Counted from the stretch's first letter, positions 1-7,476 are shown. The stretch: DNA of 8,806 nucleotides from an uncultured Mycoplasma sp. (GCA_947177535.1 CAMWUV010000017.1:1-8806); one strand, 5' to 3'. Translations and numbers: made by a program. The notes: generated by a model not told the origin, from the letters alone.

Positions 1-51
1 AACAACTGAAATTGTACTAACTGCAATAATTTTTTTTCTATTTCTATACAT
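1..51 (-). CDS. Start of a probably secreted or lipid-anchored protein (partial)
   Basis: Only the first 17 codons lie in the window; the gene continues past the left edge. It reads MYRNRKKIIAVSTISVV from an ATG at 49-51. A basic start (R, R, K, K) followed by a hydrophobic run is typical of a Sec signal peptide or the beginning of a lipoprotein signal in mollicutes. No lipobox Cys can be checked because the sequence ends too early. A weak AGG lies about 10 nt before the ATG, and a strong promoter (123-151) is placed correctly for this gene. The protein family cannot be named. The alternative, a chance ORF, is made less likely by the promoter and the signal-like composition. Confidence 0.55.
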   Translation of the reverse strand, partial: MYRNRKKIIAVSTISVV

Positions 52-122
52 AACAAACCTAAATTAAAAAACAATAAAAATTAAATAATTAAAAATATGT
101 AAAATAACAATACACTATATTA

Positions 123-151
123 ATTATAAATAATTTAATTTTTAGTTTCAA
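123..151 (-). promoter_or_regulatory. Near-consensus sigma-70 promoter for the partial secreted-protein gene
   Basis: On the minus strand TTGAAA (146-151) and TATAAT (123-128) are separated by exactly 17 nt, the ideal sigma-70 arrangement. Transcription would start near 116 and leave a leader of about 65 nt before the ATG at 51. It lies just beyond the tuf terminator, so this gene is probably an independent unit. It is the best -35 element seen in the window. Confidence 0.6.
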
Positions 152-175
152 ATTCATACAAGATTTTTTGCAAAT

Positions 176-207
176 AAAAAACTATGAAATTTCTTTCATA
201 GTTTTTT
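176..207 (-). terminator. Rho-independent terminator of tuf
   Basis: A perfect 14-bp stem (176-189 with 194-207) with a 4-nt loop starts 20 nt past the tuf stop codon. The outer six pairs are A/T, so the minus-strand transcript ends in a run of U. Being symmetric, it could also act on the plus strand. It closes the str operon. Confidence 0.85.
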
Positions 208-226
208 CAATTAATCTTTTAATTAA

Positions 227-1411
227 TTACTTAATAACTTTAGTAACTGTACCAGCACCAACTGTTCTTCCACCTTCACGGATTGAAAATTTACTTCCTT
301 CTTCTACCGCAATTGGAGCGATAAGTTTAACAGTAATTTTTGTATTGTCACCAGGATTAATCATTTCAACACCTTTGTCTAGAGTAATTTCACCTGTAAC
401 ATCAGTTGTTCTAAAGTAGAATTGTGGTCTATATCCATTTAATACTGGAGTGTGTCTTCCACCTTCTTCTTTTTTAAGTGCATAAATTTCAGCTTCAAAT
501 TCTTTATGAGGTTTAATTGAACCAGGTTTAGCTAATACTTGTCCACGTTCAACTTCATTTCTATCAATACCTCTTAATAAGATACCAGCATTGTCACCAG
601 CTTTAACTTCATCTAATGTTTTTCTAAACATTTCCATACCTGTAACAACTGCTTTTTTAGTATCACGAAGACCTACAATTTCAACTTCATCATTTAATTT
701 TAATGTACCTCTTTCAACTCTACCAGTAACTACAGTACCTCTACCAGTAATAGTCATAACATCTTCAACAGCTAATAAGAATGGTTTGTCAGTATCTCTA
801 GTAGGAGTTGGAATGTAATCATCCACTGCTGCCATTAATTCATCAATTTTTGCTTCTCATTTAGCATCACCTTCTAAAGCTTTTAATGCTGAACCTCTAA
901 TAACTGGAGTGTTGTCTCCATCAAAACCATAAGAAGAAAGTAATTCTCTAACTTCCATTTCTACAAGATCTTGCATTTCAGAATCATCAACAACATCACA
1001 TTTATTTAAGAAAACTACCATTTTAGGAACACCTACTTGTCTTGCTAACAAAATGTGTTCTCTTGTTTGAGGCATAGGCCCATCTGATGCAGCAACTACT
1101 AAAATTGCCCCATCCATTTGAGCAGCACCTGTAATCATGTTTTTAACATAGTCAGCATGACCAGGACAGTCTACGTGAGCATAGTGTCTTTTATCTGTTT
1201 GGTATTCTACGTGAGCTGTGTTAATTGTAATTCCTCTAGCTTTTTCTTCAGGTGCTTTATCAATTTCATCATATTTCATTGCAGTTGCACCACCTTTTTT
1301 TGCAAGGTAAGTACAAATTGCAGCTGTTAAAGTTGTTTTACCATGGTCAATATGTCCAATTGTTCCAATATTAACGTGTGGTTTTGATCTATCAAACTTT
1401 TGTTTTGCCAT
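227..1411 (-). CDS. tuf: Elongation factor Tu
   Basis: A 394-aa protein, the usual EF-Tu length. It carries aminoacyl-tRNA to the ribosomal A site as a GTP complex. Visible motifs are the P-loop GHIDHGKT (residues 19-26), switch I RGITIN (59-64), DCPGH (81-85) and NKCD (136-139). The C-terminal beta-barrel domains contain the conserved [21 protein letters not shown]. One in-frame UGA at 857-859 encodes Trp185 in KWEAKI, the conserved Trp of the family, so the gene is whole under code 4 and looks split under the standard code. The ATG is preceded by AAGGAGAA (1418-1425) at good spacing. It is last in the str operon, 127 nt after fusA, with its own candidate -10 and a strong terminator. Confidence 0.98.
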
Positions 1412-1454
1412 ATTTAATTCTCCTTAAATAATATAAGCACTACAGACATATAAA

Positions 1455-1465
1455 ATTATATTATA
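1455..1465 (-). promoter_or_regulatory. Candidate promoter -10 for tuf
   Basis: Two overlapping TATAAT hexamers (1455-1460 and 1460-1465, minus strand) lie in the fusA-tuf gap, about 45 nt before the tuf ATG. No good -35 is present 16-18 nt upstream, which is common in mollicutes. No terminator is visible after fusA, so tuf may be transcribed both by read-through and from this promoter. In such AT-rich DNA a TATAAT match alone is weak evidence. Confidence 0.45.
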
Positions 1466-1538
1466 TTTATAAATTTTTTATTTAATATCTTTGTGCTTTA
1501 TTTCTTAAAATATATTTTTTTGTTTTTACGTATAAAAA

Positions 1539-3611
1539 TTATTTTTTAGTTCTTGAAGAAACAACTTCTTCAATAATTGATTTTGGTGCTTTTTCATAAT
1601 GACTAAATTGCATTATATAATTTCCACGTCCTTGTGTAAAAGATCTTAAATCTGTTGCATATCCAAACATTTCTTTAAGAGGAACTTTAGCTTTTATTAC
1701 TTGAGTATTTGCTCTTTGTTCCTGACCTTCTATTTGACCTCTTCTTGAAGAAATGTCTCCCATTGCATCACCAAAATATTGTTCAGGAACAGTTACTTCT
1801 ACTGCCATAATTGGTTCAAGTAACACAAGTCCTGCTTTTTGTGCTGCATCTTTTAATGCCATAGAAGCAGCGATTTTATATGCCATTTCTGATGAGTCAA
1901 CATCATGGTATGAACCATCATATAATGTTGCTTTAATATCAATCATTGGAAAACCACTTAGTGGACCAGATTTCATAGCATCTTCTAAACCAGCTTTAAT
2001 TGGTTTAATATATTCTTTAGGAATTTTCCCACCAACAATTTTGTCAACAAATTCAAAACCTTTTTCACTATTTGGTTCAAATTTAATGAATACATGTCCA
2101 TATTGTCCACGACCACCAGATTGCTTTATATATTTACCTTCAGAATCAGCTTCTTTTGTAAAAGTTTCACGATATGAAACTTGTGGAGCACCAACATTAA
2201 CTTCAACTTTAAATTCTCTTTTCAAACGATCAACAATAATTTCTAAGTGTAATTCTCCCATTCCTGAAATAATTGTTTGGTTAGTTTCTTCATCAGTATA
2301 AGTTCTAAAAGTTGGATCTTCTTCAGATAGTTTAGAAAGAGCAATAGCCATTTTTTCTTGATCAGCTTTTGTTTTTGGTTCAACAGCTAAAGAAATAACT
2401 GGCTCTGCAAAGTTCATTGACTCTAAATGTATTTCATTGTTTTCAGAACATAAAGTATTCCCTGTAACTGTATCTTTTAATCCAATTACAGCACAAATAT
2501 CACCAGCACAAATTTCATCTATTTCTTCTCTGTTATTTGAATGCATTTTTACTAATCTAGATACTCTTTCTTTAATACCTTTAGTTGCATTCAATACATA
2601 AGAACCTTTTTTTAATACTCCTGAATAAACACGGATAAATGTTAATTTTCCAACATATGGATCTGTTGCTATTTTAAAAGCTAAAGCTGCAAAAGGACCA
2701 TTGTCATCATTTTTAATAGTAACTTCTGTACCATCATCTTTAAATCCTTTAATTGGAGGAACATCAATAGGTGATGGTAAATAATCTACAACAGCATCTA
2801 ATAAAGCTTTAACACCTTTATTTTTGAAAGATGTACCACAAACTACTGGAAAAAATTCTGCAGTTAAAACACCTTGTCTTATACATTTTTTAATATCTTC
2901 TTCTGTTAATTCATTACCATTCAAATATTTTTCCATGATTCCATCATCAAAATTAACAACTTCTTCAATCATATGATGTCTGTATTCTTCAGCTTCTTTT
3001 TTCATATCTGCTGGAATATCAACTGTTTTAAAATCTTCTTCTTGTTTACCATCATACATATAAGCTTTCATTTTAATCAAATCAATAATTCCATTAAAAT
3101 TTGCCTCAGAACCAATAGGTAATTGGATAGCAACAGCATGAGCACCTAAACGGTCTTTTAGTGATTCTAAACACATTTTAAAATCTGCACCTGTTTTATC
3201 CATTTTATTAACATAAACAATTCTTGGAACAGAATATTTTGAAGCTTGTCTTCAAACAGTTTCAGTTTGAGGTTCCACACCATTTTGTGCATCAAGAACT
3301 GCAACTGCTCCATCTAAAACTCTTAAAGATCTTTCAACTTCTACAGTAAAATCAACGTGACCTGGTGTGTCAATTAAGTTTAATTCACATCCATTTCAAG
3401 TAACATAAGTTGCAGCAGAAGTAATAGTAATACCTCTTTCTTTTTCTTGTTCCATTCAATCCATTGTTGCACCACCATCATGAACTTCACCAATTTTATG
3501 AGTTCTTCCTGAATGATACAAAATTCTTTCAGATGTAGTAGTTTTTCCAGCATCTATATGGGCCATAATCCCAAAATTTCTAAATTTTTTTATATCTATT
3601 TTTCTTGCCAT
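1539..3611 (-). CDS. fusA: Elongation factor G
   Basis: A 690-aa ribosomal translocase GTPase of normal EF-G length. Reading UGA as Trp extends the gene to the ATG at 3609-3611, giving [20 protein letters not shown]. Motifs are the P-loop AHIDAGKT (residues 17-24), RGITI (59-63), DTPGH (81-85) and NKMD (135-138). Later domains include [10 protein letters not shown] and, near the C-terminus, [14 protein letters not shown]. All three Trp residues (52, 72 and 120, the last in VWRQ) are UGA codons, at 3456-3458, 3396-3398 and 3252-3254. The start lies 16 nt after the rpsG stop. Its ribosome binding site is poor (GTGGGA only), so it may depend on translational coupling to rpsG. Confidence 0.98.
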
Positions 3612-3627
3612 AATTTCCCACTAAAAA

Positions 3628-4095
3628 TTAAAATCTTAAATGTGCAAATGCTTTGTTTGCCTCTGCCATTTTATGAGTATCTTCTTTTTTCTTAAATGCT
3701 GCACCTGTTCCTTTTGATGCATCTATAATTTCAGCTGCTAATTTTTCAATCATAGATTTTTCATGTCTATTTCTTGCAGAAAGAATAAGTCATCTTAATC
3801 CTAATGTTTGCTTTCTTTCTTTACTAACAACAGTTGGAACTTGAAAATTAGATCCAGCTAGTCTTCTTACTCTTAATTCCAATGAAGGCATAATATTTTC
3901 AAGAGCTTTTTTAAATACTTCTATTCCTTCTTCATTAGTTTTCTTTTTAATCAACTCAAAAGCTTTATAAACTATTTGCTGTGCTAATCCTTTTTTACCT
4001 TCCAACATAACAGCATTTATAGCTTTTGTAACAAGTCTAGAATTGTATACTGGATCAGGTAATACTTCTCTTTTTGTTGCTCTATTTTTTCTCAT
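3628..4095 (-). CDS. rpsG: 30S ribosomal protein S7
   Basis: A 155-aa protein of standard S7 length that nucleates assembly of the 30S head on the 3' domain of 16S rRNA. The N-terminus [19 protein letters not shown] and the central [12 protein letters not shown] are diagnostic. An in-frame UGA at 3790-3792 encodes the Trp of [11 protein letters not shown], a conserved S7 segment, so the gene appears truncated under the standard code. It ends in [16 protein letters not shown] (4101-4106) lies at good spacing before the ATG. It sits 14 nt after rpsL and 16 nt before fusA in the str operon. No structured S7-binding leader is possible in the 14-nt rpsL-rpsG gap. Confidence 0.97.
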
Positions 4096-4109
4096 TATAT
4101 TCTCCTAAA

Positions 4110-4532
4110 CTATTCTTTTTTTTCTTTAGGTTTTTTAGCACCATAACCTGATCTTTGTTGTCTTCTTTTTTCAACACCAGAAGTATCTAATGTTCCTCTA
4201 ACAATGTGATATCTAACACCTGGAAGATCTTTAACTCTTCCACCTTCAATTAAAACAACACTATGTTCTTGTAAGTTATGCCCTTCACCTGGTATATATG
4301 CTAATACTTCATATCCATTAGTTAATTTAACTTTTGCATATTTACGTAATGCAGAATTAGGTTTTTTTGGTGTCATGGTTCCCACTCTTGTACAAACTCC
4401 TCTTTTATATGGAGAGGGATTATAAGTTCTTTTTTTCTTCAAAGAATTATAAGTATACATTAAAGCAGGAGATTTTGACTTTTTAAACTTATCTTTACGA
4501 TCGTTTCTAATAAGTTGTGCAATAGTTGCCAT
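4110..4532 (-). CDS. rpsL: 30S ribosomal protein S12
   Basis: A 140-aa protein, close to the length of S12 in Gram-positive relatives. S12 lines the decoding centre and affects accuracy. Diagnostic stretches are [20 protein letters not shown] (residues 43-62) and [19 protein letters not shown] (98-116). The usual streptomycin-sensitive Lys residues are present in TPKKPNS (56-57) and GRVKD (101). The basic tail ends in [14 protein letters not shown] (4539-4544) precedes the ATG. It is the first gene of the str operon, about 48 nt downstream of an extended -10 promoter. Confidence 0.98.
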   Translation of the reverse strand: MATIAQLIRNDRKDKFKKSKSPALMYTYNSLKKKRTYNPSPYKRGVCTRVGTMTPKKPNSALRKYAKVKLTNGYEVLAYIPGEGHNLQEHSVVLIEGGRVKDLPGVRYHIVRGTLDTSGVEKRRQQRSGYGAKKPKEKKE

Positions 4533-4580
4533 TAATTTCTCCTTTTAACAACATATCCGTGTGTATCAAAACACTAAAAT

Positions 4581-4589
4581 ATTGTAACA
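4581..4589 (-). promoter_or_regulatory. Extended -10 promoter of the str operon
   Basis: On the minus strand TACAAT (4581-4586) is preceded by TG one base upstream (4588-4589), an extended -10. No recognisable -35 is present. Transcription would start near 4574 and leave about 40 nt before the rpsL ATG. It lies between the pseudogene terminator and rpsL, so it is the natural promoter for rpsL-rpsG-fusA. Confidence 0.55.
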
Positions 4590-4657
4590 TATCATGAAAA
4601 ATAAAATAAAAATTTTTTATAAAAAATTAATATAAAGTAAAAGTTAATAAATAAAAC

Positions 4658-4679
4658 TGAACAACTTATAAATTGCTCA
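4658..4679 (-). terminator. Terminator-like hairpin behind the pseudogene
   Basis: TGAGCAA (4673-4679) pairs with TTGTTCA (4658-4664) in the minus-strand RNA: seven pairs including one G-U, with an 8-nt loop and then a T-rich run. It lies just after the decayed gene and before the rpsL promoter. The G-U pair favours the minus-strand reading; in plus-strand RNA the same position is an A-C mismatch. Confidence 0.5.
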
Positions 4680-4682
4680 TTT

Positions 4683-5047
4683 TTATAAATAAATAACTTT
4701 TAATCACTTTGAACACTGAAAAATCAAGTTTTAAAAAGTTTCTGATAAATATGCATTTAAACTTTCATCACTTTATATAGGCAAATTTATTTCTTGTTTA
4801 AAAACATCTTCACTTGGAGCAATTGTAAAAGTGAATCTGATTTTTTTCATCTTGATCAGCTGGATTAACTGAATTTGGGTTAGCTTAATATGAATCATTT
4901 AGATTAGTTGGGTTTGTGGAAATATTGATGTCAATATCAACTACATAAGGTTGTCTATTGGTTGCAAAATAATAGCAGGTGTAACATCACCACAACAACA
5001 GCAGTACCAAATCCTGACCACAATAAAATTTTAGTTTTAAATTTTAT
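4683..5047 (-). pseudogene. Decayed gene for an exported or membrane protein
   Basis: No single frame stays open, but successive frames read like one protein. The remnant keeps a good ribosome binding site (AAGGAGAA, 5053-5060) followed by ATA where a start is expected (5045-5047, perhaps ATG originally). It then reads IKFKTKILLWSGFGTAVVVV, a basic-hydrophobic signal-like start. A frameshift leads to TPAIILQPIDNL. A second shift leads to VVDIDINISTNPTNLNDSY, a stop (4885-4887) and ANPNSVNPADQDEKN. A third shift leads to RFTFTIAPSEDVFKQEINLP, another stop (4773-4775), SDESLNAYLSETF and a further stop (4731-4733). The Asn/Ser/Pro/Asp-rich stretch after the leader resembles mollicute surface proteins. 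The family is not recognised. Sequencing error is unlikely to explain this many lesions. Confidence 0.65.
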
Positions 5048-5113
5048 TATAATTCTCCTTTTGAAATTAAAATATGCACTGTTTTATTATTGTCTTTTTT
5101 AAAGAGTAGGTCT

Positions 5114-5119
5114 ATTATA
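5114..5119 (-). promoter_or_regulatory. Candidate -10 for the pseudogene
   Basis: TATAAT on the minus strand lies about 65 nt before the former start codon, with only TTACTC at the -35 distance (17 nt). It is placed correctly but weak in such AT-rich DNA. It would mean the decayed gene may still be transcribed up to the hairpin at 4658-4679. Confidence 0.3.
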
Positions 5120-5201
5120 TTTTTATTTATTTTTAAGAGTAACATTTAAAATCATTTTTTATTTTGTTAAAATCAAAACATTTACTTTGCAGATAAACAA
5201 T

Positions 5202-5242
5202 TATAGTCATATTAATATTAAATATAGTCATATTAATATTAA
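5202..5242. repeat. 21-bp tandem direct repeat, two copies
   Basis: Twenty identical bases at 5202-5221 recur at 5223-5242 after one intervening A. Each copy contains the perfect 10-bp palindrome TTAATATTAA preceded by TATAGTCA. A 21-bp period places the palindromes on the same face of the helix. It lies in the divergent intergenic region upstream of the LRR gene. It could be a repressor site or a simple slippage duplication. Confidence 0.75.
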
Positions 5243-5307
5243 AAAAAATTTAATAATTAGCTTTTAGATCATAAAAACAATAATATACAGCATGATATTT
5301 CAAAAAA

Positions 5308-5313
5308 TATAAT
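5308..5313 (+). promoter_or_regulatory. Candidate -10 for the LRR gene
   Basis: TATAAT occurs 57 nt before the ATG at 5371 and would give a leader of about 50 nt. There is no matching -35. A second -10-like TATTAT (5348-5353) is closer and would give a very short leader. Confidence 0.25.
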
Positions 5314-5370
5314 ATAAATGTATATTATTAATAGTATTAAACTAAAGTATTATTTTAAAAATTTCAATTT

Positions 5371-5829
5371 ATGAAAAAAAGAAAAGAAGAAATAAAAAAA
5401 GAATTAGATTTTCTCAAAGAAGAAAATAAAAATTTAAAATGATTGCAATCAGCTAACAATGATGATTTAAACCATTTAAATTGAAAAAAAGCTGAAAAAA
5501 TTTTGAAAAACCCTAAATACTTTGATAAAAAATTAGGAATATTAGATTTATCTAAAACTAAATATCAAGTAATTGATGAATTTACATTTCACTCTTTAAA
5601 CATAAAAGAAGTTAAATTTCCAAAATCACTCATTATTATAGCTAAATATTCTTTTGCGAATAATAATATTGAAAGTTTAAATTTATCTGAAAATAAAAAT
5701 TTAGAAATAATTGAAGACTACAGTTTCGCATATAATAATATAAAAACTTTCATAAAATCTCCAAACATTTTTTTATATACAAAGAAATGTCTATTAAATA
5801 ATCCTATTAGTATTTCATTCAAAAATTAA
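5371..5829 (+). CDS. Small BspA-type leucine-rich-repeat protein
   Basis: A 152-aa protein, the only plus-strand gene. Two in-frame UGA codons (5440-5442 and 5482-5484) encode Trp24 and Trp38. Without code 4 only the part after residue 45 would be called. Residues 1-40 are strongly charged and fit a short coiled coil (EEIKKELDFLKEENKNL). Residues 64-132 hold about three repeats of 22-24 aa: VIDEFTFHSLNIKEVKFP, IIAKYSFANNNIESLNLS and IIEDYSFAYNNIKTF. This is the BspA/LRR_5 pattern, I..ysFa.nnI.sl. There is no signal peptide or membrane segment, so it is probably cytoplasmic, unlike many BspA-like surface proteins. The ATG is the first start after an in-frame stop at 5356-5358, but no Shine-Dalgarno sequence is visible. 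Partner and function are unknown; a protein-protein interaction role is inference. Confidence 0.8.
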
Positions 5830-5861
5830 AAAAACTCCTGTAACCACACAAGAGTTTTTTT
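5828..5861. terminator. Bidirectional terminator between the LRR gene and rplA
   Basis: Ten pairs (5828-5837 with 5852-5861) are made of CTC/GAG plus seven A/T pairs, with a few further pairs inside a 14-nt apical region. The A and T tracts give a U-run on either strand. It overlaps the LRR stop codon and lies six bases beyond the rplA stop, so it serves both convergent genes. Confidence 0.85.
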
Positions 5862-5866
5862 AATTT

Positions 5867-6904
5867 TTATTTTTTGCTTTTTTTTGATTTAGTTGATGTT
5901 GATTTAGATAATAACTTTTTGTTCTTTACTGATTTATTATTTTTACTAATTTCTGGCTTAGCAACAACAGATTTTTTATTTTTGTTTTTTGCTTTTTTAA
6001 CTATTGGTTTCTTTTTTTCTTTCTTCTTTTTGCTTTCTATGATTAATGGTGGATTAGCAGGATTTTTTGATGGTTTTTTCTTTTGTAAATATTTAACCAT
6101 TGGTTTTAAATAAATTTTTTTATTTTTTTCTTGTTTATCAGTATTAACTTTTTTTGGTTTTTCTGCTTTCTTATTAGATACGGATTTTTTTGATGAACCC
6201 TTATTAATTAAAACCTTTATTCCTGGACCCATAGTAGAAGATATACTTATTTTTTCCATAAAAATACCTTTTACAGCAGAAGGTTTTTTTGAATTAATAA
6301 AATTAATCAAAAATTCAATATTTTCTACAACTTTTTTTGAATCAGCATCAACTTTACCAACAACCATATGAATATTTCCATAATTATCAGTTCTATATTG
6401 ATTTATTCCTTTTTTGAATTCAGATATAGTTTTAGATAAATTAGTAGTAACATTCCCATTCTTTGGATTTGGCATTAAACCTTTAGTACCTAAAATTTTT
6501 CCTAATTTACTAAGTTCAGGCATCATTTTAGGAGTTGTAATAATCAAATCAAAATCTAATCAACCTTTACTTATTTCAGAAATAATTTCAGAGTCACCTG
6601 CATGTGTTACTCCTAAATTTTTAGCATCCTTTTGAGTTAGACCTTTGTCCAAAACTAAAATTCTTTTTTCTTTTCCAAAAAAATAAGGGAGACTAACTGT
6701 ACCTCTAAGTTGTTGGTCAGATTTTGTTGTATCTAAATTTAATTTAATTGCAATATCAATAGAAGATAAAAATTTTGTTTTTGCAGATTTTTTAGCTAAT
6801 TCAACAGCTTCTTCAATTGAATAAAATTTTGTTCTATCAAATTCAAAAACAGGTTTTTTAGCTATAGAAGGTTTGCTTTTTACTTTATTTTTTTCACTTT
6901 TCAT
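5867..6904 (-). CDS. rplA: 50S ribosomal protein L1 with a long Lys-rich C-terminal tail
   Basis: A 345-aa protein; typical L1 is about 230 aa. L1 forms the mobile stalk at the E site and often represses its own operon. An in-frame UGA at 6560-6562 encodes Trp115, in EISKGWLDFDLIITTPKMM. The L1 signature GTKGLMPNPKNGNVT lies near residues 139-153, and the L1 fold ends around residue 234 (TMGPGIKVLIN). Residues 235-345 are an extra low-complexity tail with about 43 Lys in 111 residues, plus Ser, Asn and Pro; it is predicted disordered and may bind nucleic acid. The ATG lies 2 nt after the rplK stop. AAAAGG about 14 nt upstream is a weak ribosome binding site, so coupling to rplK is likely. The tail stays in frame to a single stop just before the terminator, so it is not a frameshift artefact. 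Confidence 0.96.
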
Positions 6905-6906
6905 AA

Positions 6907-7368
6907 TTAATTTTTACCTTTTCCATTCTTATGAACAATAGGATCAACACCTTCAATTTTAATCCCCATTTGTTTAGCAGAACCTGCAACCATTCTTAAA
7001 ACTGCTTCTTCATCATTTGCGTTAGTATCAACTAATTTTAACTTTGCTATTTCCAAAGCTTTTTCTTTGCTAATTGTAGCAACTGTTTCTGTTTTAGAAT
7101 TTTTTGCACCAGATTTAATATTTGCTGCTTTTTTAAGCAACATTGTCACTGGTGTAGTTTTAATTTCAAAATTAAAAGACTTATCTTTGTATGCTGTAAT
7201 TATACAAGGAATAACTTCTCCATTTTTATCTTTAGTTTTTTCATTAAATTGTTTAGTAAATTCACCCATATTTATTCCAATAGATGCTAACTGAGGTCCT
7301 GGTTTTGCTTGACCACCAATTAAATTTACTTTAGCAATTCTTGTAATTTTTGGATCTTTAAAAGCCAC
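6907..7368 (-). CDS. rplK: 50S ribosomal protein L11
   Basis: A 153-aa protein from the preferred GTG start (typical L11 is 141-145 aa). L11 binds the GTPase-associated centre of 23S rRNA, where EF-G and EF-Tu act. The N-terminal domain reads [20 protein letters not shown] followed by [11 protein letters not shown], the Pro-rich L11 element. The C-terminal rRNA-binding domain carries [16 protein letters not shown] and ends with [17 protein letters not shown] at 7366-7368 gives [16 protein letters not shown] and lies 10 nt after GAAAGGA. The in-frame GTG at 7375-7377 is only one base from that site, so it is rejected. TTG at 7372-7374 is possible. First gene of a two-gene operon with rplA; the upstream leader looks structured. 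Confidence 0.95.
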   Translation of the reverse strand: MAFKDPKITRIAKVNLIGGQAKPGPQLASIGINMGEFTKQFNEKTKDKNGEVIPCIITAYKDKSFNFEIKTTPVTMLLKKAANIKSGAKNSKTETVATISKEKALEIAKLKLVDTNANDEEAVLRMVAGSAKQMGIKIEGVDPIVHKNGKGKN

Positions 7369-7466
7369 AAGCAACACATCCTTTCATTAATATATTCTCT
7401 ACGTGGTAATAACGGAAATAATCCTTCCACATGCTTTAAAATATGTATATCCCAAAATATACACCT
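7369..7466 (-). promoter_or_regulatory. Structured 5' leader of rplK-rplA, possible L1 autoregulation site
   Basis: The inferred leader of about 95 nt holds two hairpins. Hairpin 1 (7443-7464) has eight pairs including one G-U, and loop TTTGGG; it begins at or within two bases of the inferred transcript start. Hairpin 2 (7401-7432) has a six-pair stem (AUGUGG/CCACGU, one U-G), a four-base bulge AUUA on one side, then AAGGA paired with UCC-UU around a bulged G, and a UUAUU loop. L1 is known to repress its operon in E. coli and archaea by binding an mRNA mimic of its 23S site, a stem with an asymmetric loop next to a second stem. Hairpin 2 has that general shape, but the match is inference. Confidence 0.45.
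7379..7385 (-). promoter_or_regulatory. Ribosome binding site that sets the rplK start
   Basis: GAAAGGA on the minus strand is the only purine-rich site before rplK. It is 10 nt from the GTG at 7366-7368 and one base from the GTG at 7375-7377. It therefore favours the shorter protein. Confidence 0.6.
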
Positions 7467-7470
7467 AATC

Positions 7471-7476
7471 ATTATA
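7471..7476 (-). promoter_or_regulatory. -10 of the rplK-rplA promoter
   Basis: A perfect TATAAT on the minus strand, with no recognisable -35 at 16-18 nt upstream. Transcription would start at about 7464-7466, right at the foot of leader hairpin 1. It lies 38 nt after the sigma-like gene's stop with no terminator between, so read-through from rlmB is also possible. Confidence 0.5.

Larger units (their letters stand above)
5048..5370. other. Gene-free stretch between the pseudogene and the LRR gene
   Basis: This extremely AT-rich intergenic region lies between divergently oriented units. It holds the pseudogene ribosome binding site (5053-5060), a candidate minus-strand -10 (5114-5119), a 21-bp tandem repeat (5202-5242) and a candidate plus-strand -10 (5308-5313). 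I see no tRNA-like fold and no ORF with a plausible start in either direction. Confidence 0.6.

Noticed and set aside
168..818. Plus-strand open frames across the tuf region
   Set aside because: They are antisense shadows of EF-Tu, have no start signals, and are made of the reverse complement of conserved tuf codons.
857..859. Apparent split of tuf into two genes, and similar splits in fusA, rpsG and rplA
   Set aside because: Each break is a UGA, several of them where the family has a conserved Trp; the joined products have the expected family length (L1 apart from its tail).
1435..1498. AAGCAC/GTGCTT inverted repeat as a terminator of fusA
   Set aside because: The stem is only six pairs with a 52-nt loop and no U-run follows it.
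1753..2301. 182-codon plus-strand frame inside fusA
   Set aside because: It lies fully antisense to conserved EF-G sequence with no ribosome binding site; low-complexity S/T/P-rich translation is typical of an antisense frame.
5874..6113. Plus-strand Phe/Leu-rich frame opposite the L1 tail, resembling a membrane protein
   Set aside because: It is the reverse complement of the Lys-rich tail (AAA becomes TTT), which produces false hydrophobic segments.
7375..7377. GTG at 7375-7377 as the rplK start
   Set aside because: It is one base from the only ribosome binding site; the in-frame GTG 9 nt downstream has workable spacing and gives the usual short L11 N-terminus.
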